Assembly: GCF_004769555.1 (NCBI RefSeq)
Contig: NZ_RQFY01000004.1
Span: 1,934,001 to 1,998,000 of the forward strand
From: Leptospira koniambonensis
Lineage (GTDB): Bacteria; Spirochaetota; Leptospiria; Leptospirales; Leptospiraceae
Direction of reading: 5' to 3'
Length of the DNA: 64,000 nucleotides
Shown here in pieces: positions 9,650 through 18,829 of the stretch. Both the position numbers and the translations under genes were made by a program. The notes under the pieces are model-generated. The model saw only the letters and a program-made list of their open reading frames with translations. It ran no database searches and was not told the origin of the DNA. The first letter of the stretch is position 1. Each line of letters opens with the position of its first letter.

Positions 9650-10228
9650 TTAAGCTCCAATAACGCACAGCTTGAACTTTCCTTTATGTTCGATTACTAA
9701 TCGTATTTGTTCCAATGAAATGGATCTATTTCCGACTCGTATAACTAGGTTTCCAACTCTATGGCCTTTTAAGACGTTAAGTTGACGTACCTGGTCTCTC
9801 CAGGTTAAGGTTTCGATCTTGATCGGTTTATTTTTTTCTTTTTTTAAAACATCTTGAAGTTGTTCAAGTGCTACCTTTCTGCGAAGCTCAGTAATTTCCC
9901 AAGCTTGCTCTAACGGCATATTGGATGTAAGAGTGCTTTCTTCTAAAGTATTAGGTAAGAATACATCTAAATACTCTTGTTTTGTGCAGAGATACTTATC
10001 TGTTTCTCCACGGTTTACAGCATCTAAATAATTTGAAACTGCAGCATCCCTTGTTGGGCTTGTTTCGCTTATATCATAGCTTTCTTTGATATGAGCTTTT
10101 AGGTAGTTACGGGCTTCTTCCACTTTTTTCTGATATTCTGGATCGCCCTCTGGTTTTTCTTTTTTGCAATTATAGGATATTATGATTAATAAAAACGTTA
10201 TAAACAAAAGTTTGTATATACGGTTCAT
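9650..10228 (-). CDS. Small lipoprotein of unknown function in the TonB receptor operon
   Basis: The protein has 192 residues with a clear lipoprotein signal: a basic N-terminus, a long hydrophobic core and the lipobox IISYNC (Cys 21), followed by KKEKPEGD. The mature part is charged and mostly helical, with a C-terminal beta-like section (VGNLVIRVGNRSISL). I do not recognise a family. It is 26 nt upstream of the receptor gene and therefore very likely co-transcribed, so an accessory role in receptor function or substrate capture is plausible but unproven. The gene is separated from the next upstream lipoprotein by a terminator at 10271-10302. Confidence 0.8.
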   Translation of the reverse strand: MNRIYKLLFITFLLIIISYNCKKEKPEGDPEYQKKVEEARNYLKAHIKESYDISETSPTRDAAVSNYLDAVNRGETDKYLCTKQEYLDVFLPNTLEESTLTSNMPLEQAWEITELRRKVALEQLQDVLKKEKNKPIKIETLTWRDQVRQLNVLKGHRVGNLVIRVGNRSISLEQIRLVIEHKGKFKLCVIGA

Positions 10229-10270
10229 TCAGACTTTTTCCGGAAATTTTATTTTTTGTATAATTTGTAT

Positions 10271-10302
10271 AAAAAGACCTCCCGCTTCGGGGAGGTCTTT
10301 TT
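10271..10302 (-). terminator. Intrinsic terminator after the large lipoprotein gene
   Basis: A GC-rich hairpin AAAGACCTCCC-GCTTC-GGGGAGGTCTTT is flanked by an A-run and a T-run, so it could work in both directions. It lies 25 nt after the stop at 10328 of the minus-strand lipoprotein gene. If it works fully, the smaller lipoprotein and the receptor need their own promoter in the short AT-rich stretch 10229-10270. If it is leaky, it would set the ratio between lipoprotein and receptor. Confidence 0.85.
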
Positions 10303-10327
10303 AATTCACAATTGTATTAAACTTAGC

Positions 10328-12277
10328 TTAGCGAGCTCTCCAAACGGTCCATCCAGCTGGCCAGTTTACCGGCACGCTTACTGAATCTACTGTTGCACTC
10401 AGGTTCAAAGGCACACCACCGGTGTTACCACTTGAAACAGAAGCTGAAGTTCTTAGATCTGGTTTTGTACCAAAGCCACATCCTACAGCATCTTGAACAG
10501 ATCCAATATCAGTTACTGGGATAGAAGTAAGTGATGCAGTTGCTGATAAAGTCAGAGATGCACTTGCTGCTAATGTATCTGGGGCACTGTCAGAAATCAC
10601 TGTAATGTTTGAGATAGTATTTGAGAAACCAGATGCCTCTCCTGCGTTTATTCTTGTAGCAAAGCCGTAGATTAAACCTTCAGTAAAAGTTCCTAATAAT
10701 CCTTCTCTTGCACGCATACCAGCTCCACCGCTGATTCCTAAACCTAATGTAGTAAAGTTAGCTACAGTTGGGTTGGAACAATCGGTAGTTGCAGGGTTTT
10801 GGGTATTTGTACAGGTGCTGGAATGTCTTCCGTCCATCTCAAATCCGTGAGGATCTGTAGAAGCAGAACCACCGCAAGCTTTAGGGTATTTGATTGATAC
10901 AAGATACTGCAAGTTTCCAGAGAAACCTTCATCCATATCGAAGTCATCATCCATAGAGCCTGAACCGATCATGAATTTCATGTCATGAGTACTTGGAGAT
11001 TTACCGCCACCCCACCATTCGAAGGAGTCATCCAATCCTCTATGAGCTTGAACGAACTTATAGTCGATTGTGTTAACTGCGTATTGAGAAAGTGAGTTTA
11101 ACTCGTCTCCAGGTGCTACCTCATTTCCTGCAAATTCTACGATAGTATATCTAAGTTTTACACTCATAGAGTTCGCGCCAGGATATGTTTGCGGAGTAGT
11201 TCCTTCAGTAGTAGAAGTACGTGTTGCGTTTCCGTTTCCGATGAACACGATTCCACCCCAGTCTCCAGGGAATCTGGATCCATGTCTCTGAGCAGAAGTG
11301 AAACATACTGGTTCAGCAGCAGTTCCTTTTGTTTCTAATTCTCCACCTTTGAAGAAGAGGGAAGATCCTCTTTCTCCGTAGATTACGGAACCTTTTGGAA
11401 CAGTAACTTTTACGTTATTAACAAAAACAGTTCCTCTTAATAGAGTATATTTACCTAAAGTAATTGGGCTGTTGATGTTTCCTTGGATAATTGTAGGGCT
11501 TCCTACTGAATCACAAACGTCTTCTCCAACAGTCGCGTTAGGATTAGAATATACACCAGTAACAGTTACAAGAGCGAACGGAACAGAAGTTTGTCCGTTT
11601 GCAGCAACTATATGCACTCCAGCTTCGTTTGCGATAGTAACAGTTCCTACTGCATTTGGATCAGAAGAGTCGATACTAAATGCAAAATCAAATGTTCCAA
11701 GTGGAACGGTGTAATTTGCAGGATTGTCTAAAATTGCATTGTATTCAGCAATTCTGGCAGAAGAAGCAGCAACTCCACTATCAAATAATCCACAGCGACC
11801 AGCAGTTGGGTCAGAAGTCCAAGCAGCCGCAGAGGTTCCTGTTCTGGATTTGTCTAATTCATCGCAAGTAAGTTCGCGCAAAGTATATACTGTTGCAGAT
11901 ACTGTCGCATTAGCAGATGGAACACTTAAAACAAAACCGAAATCACCATTATCGGCCGGAGCAGAACTGCCCGCGCCAGATGCAGTAGTAGTAAAGTCTT
12001 TAGAGATACCTGCTCTAACAAGAACAACTTCTCTACGTGTTTCAGGAGTTGTAGCAGTTGCTGCCGTTCCTGTAGAAAGAGCTACATCGGAACCGACATC
12101 TCCTTTTCTAACTTTTGCGGCGATAGATGCTTTAGCGTAAGCAGTATCTCCACCGCCTAACCCTGCTAGAGCAAGCGCCGCGCCGTTGCTTCCTCCGCCG
12201 GAATCACAGCCTACAAGAGCAATAGCAACTACAAGAGCGCTAACTGCTTTCGAGACTTTTTTATTTAAAGATTTCAT
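10328..12277 (-). CDS. Large surface lipoprotein, probable partner of the TonB-dependent receptor
   Basis: The protein has 649 residues. ATG 12277 is preceded by GGAGAAA. The signal ends in VAIALVGC (Cys 24), followed by DSGGGSNGAALALAGLGGG, a flexible tether. The C-terminal two thirds contain stretches with VPKGSVIYGERGSSLFFKGG, GDWGGIVFIGNG, LRYTIVEFAG, DDSFEWWGGG and DDDFDMDEGF. These resemble the parallel-beta-helix-like proteins encoded beside TonB-dependent receptors in Bacteroidota and Proteobacteria. The acidic DDDFDMDEGF cluster could bind metal. It likely sits on the cell surface and hands substrate to the receptor at 6672-9623; this is inference from neighbourhood. The tether sequence recurs in the lipoprotein at 34337. 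Confidence 0.85.
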   Translation of the reverse strand: MKSLNKKVSKAVSALVVAIALVGCDSGGGSNGAALALAGLGGGDTAYAKASIAAKVRKGDVGSDVALSTGTAATATTPETRREVVLVRAGISKDFTTTASGAGSSAPADNGDFGFVLSVPSANATVSATVYTLRELTCDELDKSRTGTSAAAWTSDPTAGRCGLFDSGVAASSARIAEYNAILDNPANYTVPLGTFDFAFSIDSSDPNAVGTVTIANEAGVHIVAANGQTSVPFALVTVTGVYSNPNATVGEDVCDSVGSPTIIQGNINSPITLGKYTLLRGTVFVNNVKVTVPKGSVIYGERGSSLFFKGGELETKGTAAEPVCFTSAQRHGSRFPGDWGGIVFIGNGNATRTSTTEGTTPQTYPGANSMSVKLRYTIVEFAGNEVAPGDELNSLSQYAVNTIDYKFVQAHRGLDDSFEWWGGGKSPSTHDMKFMIGSGSMDDDFDMDEGFSGNLQYLVSIKYPKACGGSASTDPHGFEMDGRHSSTCTNTQNPATTDCSNPTVANFTTLGLGISGGAGMRAREGLLGTFTEGLIYGFATRINAGEASGFSNTISNITVISDSAPDTLAASASLTLSATASLTSIPVTDIGSVQDAVGCGFGTKPDLRTSASVSSGNTGGVPLNLSATVDSVSVPVNWPAGWTVWRAR

Positions 12278-12391
12278 GGATCGAATTTCTCCTATTCATT
12301 CTGAAAGAGGCCGAAATCCGATCGACCTCGTGGATTATGTTAGATAAAATACTTTACGACTTGATTACGTACCTGTTAAGGTTTTGGTTCT

Positions 12392-12700
12392 TTAGGGTAA
12401 AAGTAGTATTACCAAGAAGATCCCACCGAAAATTGCATAATCAGTATATCGTTCTTTATCAGGATAGCTTTCCTGATCCTTTTGTTTCCACTCTACAGGT
12501 TTTGCTTCAACAGTAACGGACGTTCTGTCAAAACCTCTACGGGAGCCGTCTTCGAACTCAACGATTACACCCTGTTCTGTCTGAGTGGTTTTTACGTTCT
12601 CTATCACTTCTTTAGTTTTTGTATTGGTGACCGTGTCCGCAGAAAGGGTTCCCAAGCATATTAGAAAAATTGAAATTGTAACAATAGTTCTCGTAATCAT
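12392..12700 (-). CDS. Small exported protein with C-terminal membrane segment
   Basis: The protein has 102 residues with an N-terminal signal (TISIFLICLGTLSAD), a polar middle containing a beta-rich stretch (GVIVEFEDGSRRGFDRTSVTVEA) and a C-terminal hydrophobic helix ending at the last residue. A Sec-exported protein held in the inner membrane by its tail is the simplest reading. The middle segment looks like a short SH3-like or beta-sandwich motif. I do not recognise a family. It lies 114 nt upstream of the large lipoprotein gene on the same strand and may belong to the same transcription unit. Confidence 0.65.
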   Translation of the reverse strand: MITRTIVTISIFLICLGTLSADTVTNTKTKEVIENVKTTQTEQGVIVEFEDGSRRGFDRTSVTVEAKPVEWKQKDQESYPDKERYTDYAIFGGIFLVILLLP

Positions 12701-12868
12701 AATGTAATACTTCCGATTTACTGTATCCTCCTTATGGAAAGTATGGATACTCGCGCAATTCGATTAAGCCGAGAACTGTTACAAACAGATTAAATGTAAT
12801 AAAGTAAAAGGTAGGAAAGAGTAGGGACTAATCGAATCAGATTAGTCTGAGATATAGTGAAAGAAGTT

Positions 12869-14557
12869 TTAGGTTTGAACGAACTCTTCCAATTCTTTTA
12901 AAAGGATTGGTTTGCTTAAGAAAAATCCCTGTGCTTCATCGCAGCCTAAGTCTTTGATCTTTCGCATTTGTGTTTCGGTTTCTACACCTTCCGCTGTGAT
13001 GCGTAGTCCTAAACTTTTTCCTAATGCAACGATCGTTTTGGAAATCGCCAGAGAATTCGGGTCTGTTAGGATTTTGCGTACAAAGGATTGATCCACTTTT
13101 AAGGTTTTGAGCGGGATTTTACTTAAATAAGAAAGGCTGGAATATCCTGTTCCGAAATCGTCCAAAGCTAGAGAAATCCCCCAGGAATGCAATTCTCCCA
13201 AGATTTCCAAAGCGGACTGTATATTAGTAATTAAGCTGGATTCTGTGATCTCAAGCTCCAGATCCTCTACACTTAAGCTATTTTTCTCTAAGATATTCAT
13301 AACTTTCTTAGAGATATTCTTATCTTCTAATTGTTTTGCTGATAAGTTTACAGAGATACGGATTGGAGGAAGTCCTCTTTTTTTCCAATTTCCCAAGTCT
13401 TCCATGGATTTAGAAAGGACCCATTCTCCCATTTCTCCAATGATCCCACTTTCTTCTGCGATTGGTATAAAGATAGTAGGGGAGATGACTCCATATTCAG
13501 GATGATTCCATCTTAGTAATGCTTCTGCAGAGATCTTTTTGCCTGTTTGGACTTCTATTCTTGGTTGGTATTGGATGAATAATTGGTTTTTAGAGATCGC
13601 AAGTCTAAGATCTTTTTCGAGAAGGTATTTCTCCTTCATTCTTTCTTTCCATTCGGAAGAATAAGTTTGGATCTTAGGAGTTCCTGAAAGTTTTGCTTGG
13701 TTTAATGCAGTTTCAGACTTCCATAAAAGTTGATCAGATGATTTTCCATCATAAGGAAAAACTGATATTCCAATTCGGATCTCAGAAGAGATCTGTTGGT
13801 CTACAACGTTTAAAGGAGAAGAAATACTATTTTGGATCTTCGTAGCCCAAATTTCAGAATCAGTTTCTAAAATTTGAGAAGAAGAAGGTAACGGAAAGAA
13901 GGAGAATTCTCCATCTCCAGTTCTTGCAAGAACAGTTTCTGGTCCAAGCATTGTTTCCAATTTTTGGACGAGAGATCTCAAATACAGATCTCCCATATGC
14001 ACCCCAAAATTGGACCTGATCTGTTTTAAGTGAGTAGCTTCTAAAGAAAGAACTGGAAAACTCAATATTTCTTCTCTCATGGAAAGTTCATGAAGGGAAT
14101 TGCTTAATCTTTCTAAGAATAGATCTCTATTCGGCAAACCTGATAGTCCATCGTAGTTCGCCATATAATGGATGAGTTCATCCAGTTTACGCACAGTCGT
14201 GACAGTATCTGCCATTAAAGAGCCTGCTTCGTCCTGGAATACTGTAGGTAAATTTGGGATCTCTCTTTCGCTAAGATATCTGTTTAGAGATTTGGAAGTG
14301 AGTACAACTGGAGTTAAAAGTTTATGTAATGCAAGAAGTGTAAGTGCGGTTCCTGCAAGAGTAGCCACAAGTGCAATTCCTAAAATTTTTAGGGCAGTTT
14401 GCACATCTTGAACAGTGGATATTACAAAAAATAATAAAAGTGTGATGAGTGGAACATGGGTCCCTAAGAACGCCACCAGCATAATTTTGCTAGAATAAGT
14501 TTTAAGAATTCGGATCTTGCTAAGATAGGAATAGAAATTTAATCCGTTAAGACTCAT
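12869..14557 (-). CDS. Membrane GGDEF-EAL protein, c-di-GMP phosphodiesterase with degenerate GGDEF
   Basis: The protein has about 562 residues; the TTG codon at 14560 is less likely than ATG 14557, which has AGAAGGA upstream. Two membrane helices lie near residues 25-85, followed by a short linker. The GGDEF domain (about 135-290) has the signature position RTGDGEF instead of GGDEF, so cyclase activity is doubtful. The EAL domain (about 310-560) keeps the catalytic set: EALLRW, NLSAKQ, ELEITES, DDFGTGYSSL, KVDQSFV, AEGVET and the loop-6 type QGFFLSKP. It should therefore break down c-di-GMP at the inner membrane, with the GGDEF part perhaps sensing GTP. It stands alone, with no clear operon partner. 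Confidence 0.93.
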   Translation of the reverse strand: MSLNGLNFYSYLSKIRILKTYSSKIMLVAFLGTHVPLITLLLFFVISTVQDVQTALKILGIALVATLAGTALTLLALHKLLTPVVLTSKSLNRYLSEREIPNLPTVFQDEAGSLMADTVTTVRKLDELIHYMANYDGLSGLPNRDLFLERLSNSLHELSMREEILSFPVLSLEATHLKQIRSNFGVHMGDLYLRSLVQKLETMLGPETVLARTGDGEFSFFPLPSSSQILETDSEIWATKIQNSISSPLNVVDQQISSEIRIGISVFPYDGKSSDQLLWKSETALNQAKLSGTPKIQTYSSEWKERMKEKYLLEKDLRLAISKNQLFIQYQPRIEVQTGKKISAEALLRWNHPEYGVISPTIFIPIAEESGIIGEMGEWVLSKSMEDLGNWKKRGLPPIRISVNLSAKQLEDKNISKKVMNILEKNSLSVEDLELEITESSLITNIQSALEILGELHSWGISLALDDFGTGYSSLSYLSKIPLKTLKVDQSFVRKILTDPNSLAISKTIVALGKSLGLRITAEGVETETQMRKIKDLGCDEAQGFFLSKPILLKELEEFVQT

Positions 14558-14733
14558 CAAAGTTTCCTTCTGATTGTAACGTTATACGTTTTCGCGTGGA
14601 TGTTGTGCTTTTCGTCTTGTGAGGGAATGTTTTCTACTTATAAACCATGCTTTTGAAGAGACCTCCCTAAACAAGGACAAAAAATCAAAGGCCTAGATCG
14701 AAGTATTTAGTCGATAATTTATTTTCATATATA

Positions 14734-14747
14734 GAAACTCCTACATC
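14734..14747 (-). repeat. Copy of the TGTAGGARYTYCTACA palindrome family
   Basis: Read on the minus strand this is TGTAGGAGTTTCTA, matching 14 of 16 positions of the copy at 49191-49206. Other copies are at 26353-26368, 33962-33977, 36549-36562 and 63897-63911, all between genes or at a gene end. Confidence 0.65.
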
Positions 14748-14766
14748 GGCTACTTAAAGAAGTTCT

Positions 14767-14840
14767 CACGCGAAGCTGCTAAGTAGAAAAGATTCACCCG
14801 TTGGATTTCCAATATCTTCTTATCTTTGCGACTTTGCGTG
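14767..14840. repeat. Family A intergenic inverted repeat (CACGCRAAG arms)
   Basis: The left arm begins CACGCGAAGCTGCTAAG, and the right arm ends CTTTGCGACTTTGCGTG, which is close to the reverse complement of the left. The same arm sequences recur at 35833-35896, 46444-46570, 51039-51124 and, as a single arm, at 34017-34042. The element can fold into a long imperfect hairpin. It sits downstream of no gene stop here but in the 540-nt gap between the GGDEF-EAL gene and alkB. Confidence 0.7.
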
Positions 14841-14940
14841 ATTCCCCCGCGGAAGGGATACGAAGGGGAAGTCCGAAGGACCGAAGCCCGTAGTAGCCCG
14901 GTCCGAGCAAAGCGAGGAGCCGCCCGATCCTTTTCTTTGG
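14841..14940. repeat. GC-rich intergenic stretch with short internal repeats
   Basis: A GC-rich patch inside an AT-rich gap contains several CCGAAG/CGAAGG and CCGAGC words and short complementary segments (CGGTCC and GGACCG; CCCGG). It resembles repeat-like filler, as also seen at 34078-34170 and 54220-54390. No gene is likely: an open frame across it on the minus strand (14750-14962) has repeat-like composition only. Confidence 0.45.
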
Positions 14941-15007
14941 CTAAATTGCCGATTCTATTCATTTTAAAACAATTGTTAGAAAAAATATAGTTACGAAGAT
15001 TTTTTTC

Positions 15008-15035
15008 TTGCCCCAGATTGGGTTTATGTTATAAT
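15008..15035 (+). promoter_or_regulatory. Candidate sigma-70 promoter of alkB
   Basis: TTGCCC at 15008-15013 and TATAAT at 15030-15035 are separated by 16 nt, and the -10 box is 65 nt upstream of the alkB start. The -10 is a perfect consensus. Confidence 0.6.
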
Positions 15036-15099
15036 ACCAAACGTTCGAAATAAATTAAATAACTTGATTTTCCCGAGAAATGCGGGATAGGAGAGAGAG

Positions 15100-16221
15100 A
15101 TGAGTGTAGGGAAAAGATTATCCTTCTTGATCGCATACCTGATCCCGGGCCTGGCTGTGGTAGGTTACTATTTGGGCGGCGGTTTTAATTTTTTAACTTT
15201 GGCGGTGGTGTTCGGAATTCTTCCAATCATGGATCTTTGGATTGGGCCGGACGCAAGCAATCCACGGGAAGAAGATGTACCGGAGCTTCAAAAGGAATTT
15301 TATTTTAGATTTCTGACCTATGGTTGGGCGTGGATCCAATTTGTTTTGGTGATTTGGGCCCTGTGGGAGGTCCAAACTCAAACTCTTTCCACATTGGAGT
15401 GGGGAGCTTTTGTTATAGCGATTGGTGTGAACACTGGCGGGATCGGGATCACTGTCGCTCACGAACTTGGGCACAAGAATACTAAGATTGAACAATGGTA
15501 TTCAAAGTTCATTCTTATGACTGTATGTTATATGCATTTCTTTATCGAGCATAACCGAGGTCATCATGTGAATGTTTCTACTCATGAAGACCCAGCTTCC
15601 AGTAGAAAGGGTGAATCATTCTTTGCATTTTATCCAAGAACTGTTGTAGGAAGTTTAACGAGCGCTTGGAGCTTAGAGAAAAAAAGATTGGGCAAACTTG
15701 GTAAGTCAGCTTGGACTTTAGACAATGAGATGATCACATCTATGATCATTCCTGTTTTATTTATTTCTGCTGTGACTGGGATTTTTTATACGATCACTGG
15801 AAATTTGAACTGGCAGGTGCCTGCATTTTTCTTTATTCAAAGTTGGATTGCATTCTCTTTATTGGAACTTGTGAATTATATTGAACATTATGGCTTAGCC
15901 CGTAAGGAATTATCTCCTGGAAAATTCGAGAAGGTTCTTCCTATACATTCATGGAACCAAAATTTCAGCCTGTCTAACGCGTTTTTGTTCCAACTACAAA
16001 GACATTCTGATCATCATGCGAACGCTGGAAGAAGATACCAATCTTTGAGACATTTTGAAGAAAGCCCTCAGCTTCCTTATGGATATGAATTGATGATACT
16101 TCTGGCTTTATTTCCTCCACTTTGGTTCAAGGTGATGGATAAAAAATTGGAAGAATGGAAAAGACTGCATGGAGAATCTTCTGCAAGTCCTTCCGGAAAA
16201 AGGGAACCTGCTACTGCATAA
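15100..16221 (+). CDS. alkB: Alkane 1-monooxygenase (AlkB-type non-haem di-iron membrane hydroxylase)
   Basis: The protein has 373 residues and an ATG start with GGAGAGAG upstream. It is an integral membrane protein with about six helices and carries the histidine boxes of the AlkB family: HELGHK (121-126), EHNRGHH (150-156) and LQRHSDHH (near 303), plus the NYIEHYG element near 264. These bind the di-iron centre that inserts oxygen at the terminal carbon of medium or long alkanes. The length is slightly shorter than the Pseudomonas enzyme, which is normal for the family. No rubredoxin or rubredoxin reductase gene is next to it, so electrons must come from elsewhere. The C-terminal tail is low-complexity (SSASPSGKREPA). 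A terminator follows directly. Confidence 0.95.
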   Translation: MSVGKRLSFLIAYLIPGLAVVGYYLGGGFNFLTLAVVFGILPIMDLWIGPDASNPREEDVPELQKEFYFRFLTYGWAWIQFVLVIWALWEVQTQTLSTLEWGAFVIAIGVNTGGIGITVAHELGHKNTKIEQWYSKFILMTVCYMHFFIEHNRGHHVNVSTHEDPASSRKGESFFAFYPRTVVGSLTSAWSLEKKRLGKLGKSAWTLDNEMITSMIIPVLFISAVTGIFYTITGNLNWQVPAFFFIQSWIAFSLLELVNYIEHYGLARKELSPGKFEKVLPIHSWNQNFSLSNAFLFQLQRHSDHHANAGRRYQSLRHFEESPQLPYGYELMILLALFPPLWFKVMDKKLEEWKRLHGESSASPSGKREPATA

Positions 16222-16250
16222 TCCTGTCTAAAAAATAGATCTTTTTGGTA

Positions 16251-16287
16251 AAGAGTTAGAGGCTGCCCTCTAACTCTTATTTTTTCT
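16251..16287 (+). terminator. Intrinsic terminator of alkB
   Basis: A perfect 12-bp stem AAGAGTTAGAGG / CCTCTAACTCTT with the four-base loop CTGC is followed by ATTTTTTCT. It lies 30 nt after the alkB stop and before the convergent pepN stop. Confidence 0.92.
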
Positions 16288-16305
16288 CAGAGAACTAAGA
16301 TGGTC

Positions 16306-18828
16306 TTAGTTTTTGTATTTTTCTAAAACCTTAAGAGTTCTCTGCATATCGTCTCTTTGTTGTTGGAGATCCTTCTTTAGTAGTTCTGGAAGTTTTTTAT
16401 TTTGATCCAGAAATCTTTCAGTCCTTTTTAACAAATTCGGATCCGGTTCGAAAGAAGGGAACATCATATGACCGAATGCAGAAGCAAAATGAGGATCTCT
16501 TGTTTCATACACTGAGATCACTGACTCAAAATAAGAATCAGTATAAGAGACCAATAGTTGCTTTTGGTGATTCCACTGGAATCCTCTCATTCCGTATCTT
16601 AAGAAGTCAGTAGAATCTCCTTCTTTAGGTTTCAAAAATCTTTCCCAGGATTCTTTTTTGGTTTTAGGATCAGGGAAGGAAATTTTAGCTAAGAATGCTT
16701 TTTTGGCTCCAAGATCAGTATTATCTTTGGAGGTTTCTTCTTCGATCCTTTTCGCAGATTCAGGATCTCCATACGCGCTTAGCCGGGATAGAATGACCCA
16801 ACGTCTTTCTTGGTCCATTGCAATGCCTGGAATACTTTTTTTCTGATCCAATAATTCTTTCAGATAAGAAAGTTGTTCAGTGGATTTAGAAGTATTTTCT
16901 AATATTCTAAACCATAAGATTTGTTCTTGTTCCGGGTTTTGTGCTAAGAGAGATTTTTCTTTGGCAATTTTGTTCAGTTTGTCTGACCAGTTTCTCTTTT
17001 CCGCTTCGGGAATATAATTATCGATTACTGTCAGGGCTTTTGTGAGTATATGGCTGTTTCGAACTGAAAGATCCGGTTCCTTTAAGCCTTGGTCCAAAGC
17101 TAACTCCAAAAATTCTTTGGGAGCAAGTTCTGCATCTCTTACCATCTGCCATAAACTTCCCCATACAACTCTTCTGGAAAAACGATCCTTTAAAGTATGT
17201 AGGCTTCTTTTTAAGATAGGAAGTGATTCCTTACTCAGATAAGTTTTAGCATAAGCAAAATCTTCTGTGTTTAAAAGTAGAAGGTCCGCTTCTCCCGAAT
17301 AATTTTCTTCGAGTAGGGTTTCTTTTCCTTTTACGAGTACTCTTTTTTTCCAGACTTCTTCAAGACTTCCGTTCTTTTCTCTGAATAGGGATGCTTGTAA
17401 AGCGTGTGTGCGTAAAAGTCCGTTGGTCGCAGAAGGTCCTTGGTGTAAAAATAATCTACCGTCTTGTCGGACTGGACTGAGAGTATTGACTCCCGTTGTC
17501 TCTAACCATTCTTTACTCCAACCTCTGATATCGATCCCGCTTGTTTCTGACATACAGGAAAGAAAATCGTTTAGAACTGTATTCTTCTCTGCATGTCTTT
17601 TGAAATAAAGTCTCATCGCATCTCTGAATTTTTCCTCACCCACGTAATACATCAATTGGCGAAGAACGGATGCACCTTTGGAATAAGAGATCCCGTCGAA
17701 ATTGCTGATTGCTTCTAATGTGTTCTCTGCTTTTCCTGCAATTGGATGAGTTGTGGAAAGTTGGTCTTCTCTATAAGCCCATTCTTCTCTTACATAAAAA
17801 TGTTCTAATGCATCTGGAAAAATTTTCCCGTTAGACATTGAATAATAAGAAAGATAATCCGCGAAACTTTCATTCAGCCAAAGATCATTCCACCATTTCA
17901 TTGTGACCAGGTTTCCAAACCACATATGCACCATTTCATGATACACTGTGTTTGCTCTGTTTAAATATTCAGAATAGATCCGTGGTCCGCGGAAAATATA
18001 ACTTTCGGAGAATGTGACTGCTCCCACATTTTCCATGGCGCCCATATTGAATTCTGGAACGAAAATCTGGTCGTATTTTCCATAAGGGTATGGAACTCCA
18101 AAATATCCTTGGAGGAATCCGAAGGCTTCTTTTGTGATCGCAAATAAATTCTCTGCATCCATATATTTGGAGAGAGATTTTCTGCAGAATATCCTAAGAG
18201 GAATTTCTCCTGCTTTATCTTCCCAAACTGCGTAAGGTCCAACGATCAAAGAGAATAGATATGTAGAGAATTTTTTAGTCTTATTGAACTTTATGTTTTT
18301 ATAATTCCCTTGGGTCTCTTCCGATTTCGGGACTGTATTATGGATATAAGTCCATTCAGAAGGGCCCGTAATCTCGAGCTCATACGTTGCTTTTAGATCT
18401 GGTTGGTCAAAAGAAGGAAATAGTCTATGAGCTTCGAATGGTTCGAAGTCTGTATGCATATATTCTGCTTTGTCAGAAGGATCTGTAAATTTATGAAAAC
18501 CGGAACCACTATGATCAAATGCGTTTTTGTATTTGATCTTAAGTTCGTTTTTACCTTCTGCTAATGACTCTCCGGATAGAAACAAAGCAGATTCTTTCTT
18601 TTCGTAATTTGTTTCTTCTTTTCCGTTCAGCCAAAGGATCTCGATCTTCTTAGATACGAAGTCTACTTTGAGCTTTCCTTTTTTGCCGCCGCTGTAAACG
18701 AATCTAACTGTAGTTTCTCCCTCGTATTCTTGGGATCCTTTTTCCAGTTTTAATTTTAAGGTATAGTCCACTTCCGAGATCTGCCCGGAGCGGAGCATTG
18801 CTTCTTGTTGGGTAAGAATATTGTCCAT
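16306..18828 (-). CDS. pepN: Aminopeptidase N, M1 family zinc metallopeptidase
   Basis: The protein has 840 residues with the substrate-binding GAMEN (263-267) and the zinc motif HEMVH (297-301), with the third ligand in NESFADY (Glu 320). The order is N-terminal beta-saddle, thermolysin-like catalytic domain, then an ERAP1-like helical C-terminal domain. There is no signal peptide, so it acts in the cytoplasm, removing N-terminal residues from peptides. The start ATG follows the stop of the MFS gene by a single nucleotide (TAATATG), which suggests translational coupling in the NUDIX-MFS-pepN operon. Confidence 0.95.
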   Translation of the reverse strand: MDNILTQQEAMLRSGQISEVDYTLKLKLEKGSQEYEGETTVRFVYSGGKKGKLKVDFVSKKIEILWLNGKEETNYEKKESALFLSGESLAEGKNELKIKYKNAFDHSGSGFHKFTDPSDKAEYMHTDFEPFEAHRLFPSFDQPDLKATYELEITGPSEWTYIHNTVPKSEETQGNYKNIKFNKTKKFSTYLFSLIVGPYAVWEDKAGEIPLRIFCRKSLSKYMDAENLFAITKEAFGFLQGYFGVPYPYGKYDQIFVPEFNMGAMENVGAVTFSESYIFRGPRIYSEYLNRANTVYHEMVHMWFGNLVTMKWWNDLWLNESFADYLSYYSMSNGKIFPDALEHFYVREEWAYREDQLSTTHPIAGKAENTLEAISNFDGISYSKGASVLRQLMYYVGEEKFRDAMRLYFKRHAEKNTVLNDFLSCMSETSGIDIRGWSKEWLETTGVNTLSPVRQDGRLFLHQGPSATNGLLRTHALQASLFREKNGSLEEVWKKRVLVKGKETLLEENYSGEADLLLLNTEDFAYAKTYLSKESLPILKRSLHTLKDRFSRRVVWGSLWQMVRDAELAPKEFLELALDQGLKEPDLSVRNSHILTKALTVIDNYIPEAEKRNWSDKLNKIAKEKSLLAQNPEQEQILWFRILENTSKSTEQLSYLKELLDQKKSIPGIAMDQERRWVILSRLSAYGDPESAKRIEEETSKDNTDLGAKKAFLAKISFPDPKTKKESWERFLKPKEGDSTDFLRYGMRGFQWNHQKQLLVSYTDSYFESVISVYETRDPHFASAFGHMMFPSFEPDPNLLKRTERFLDQNKKLPELLKKDLQQQRDDMQRTLKVLEKYKN

Positions 18829-18829
18829 A

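Noticed and set aside
11472..12140. Open frames on the plus strand inside the large lipoprotein gene
   Set aside because: They are antisense to a gene with a clear signal peptide, lipobox and normal composition; the amino acid make-up is a reflection of the real gene.
14750..14962. 70-residue open frame on the minus strand
   Set aside because: It covers a family A repeat and a GC-rich repeat-like stretch; composition is repeat-derived and no domain is visible.
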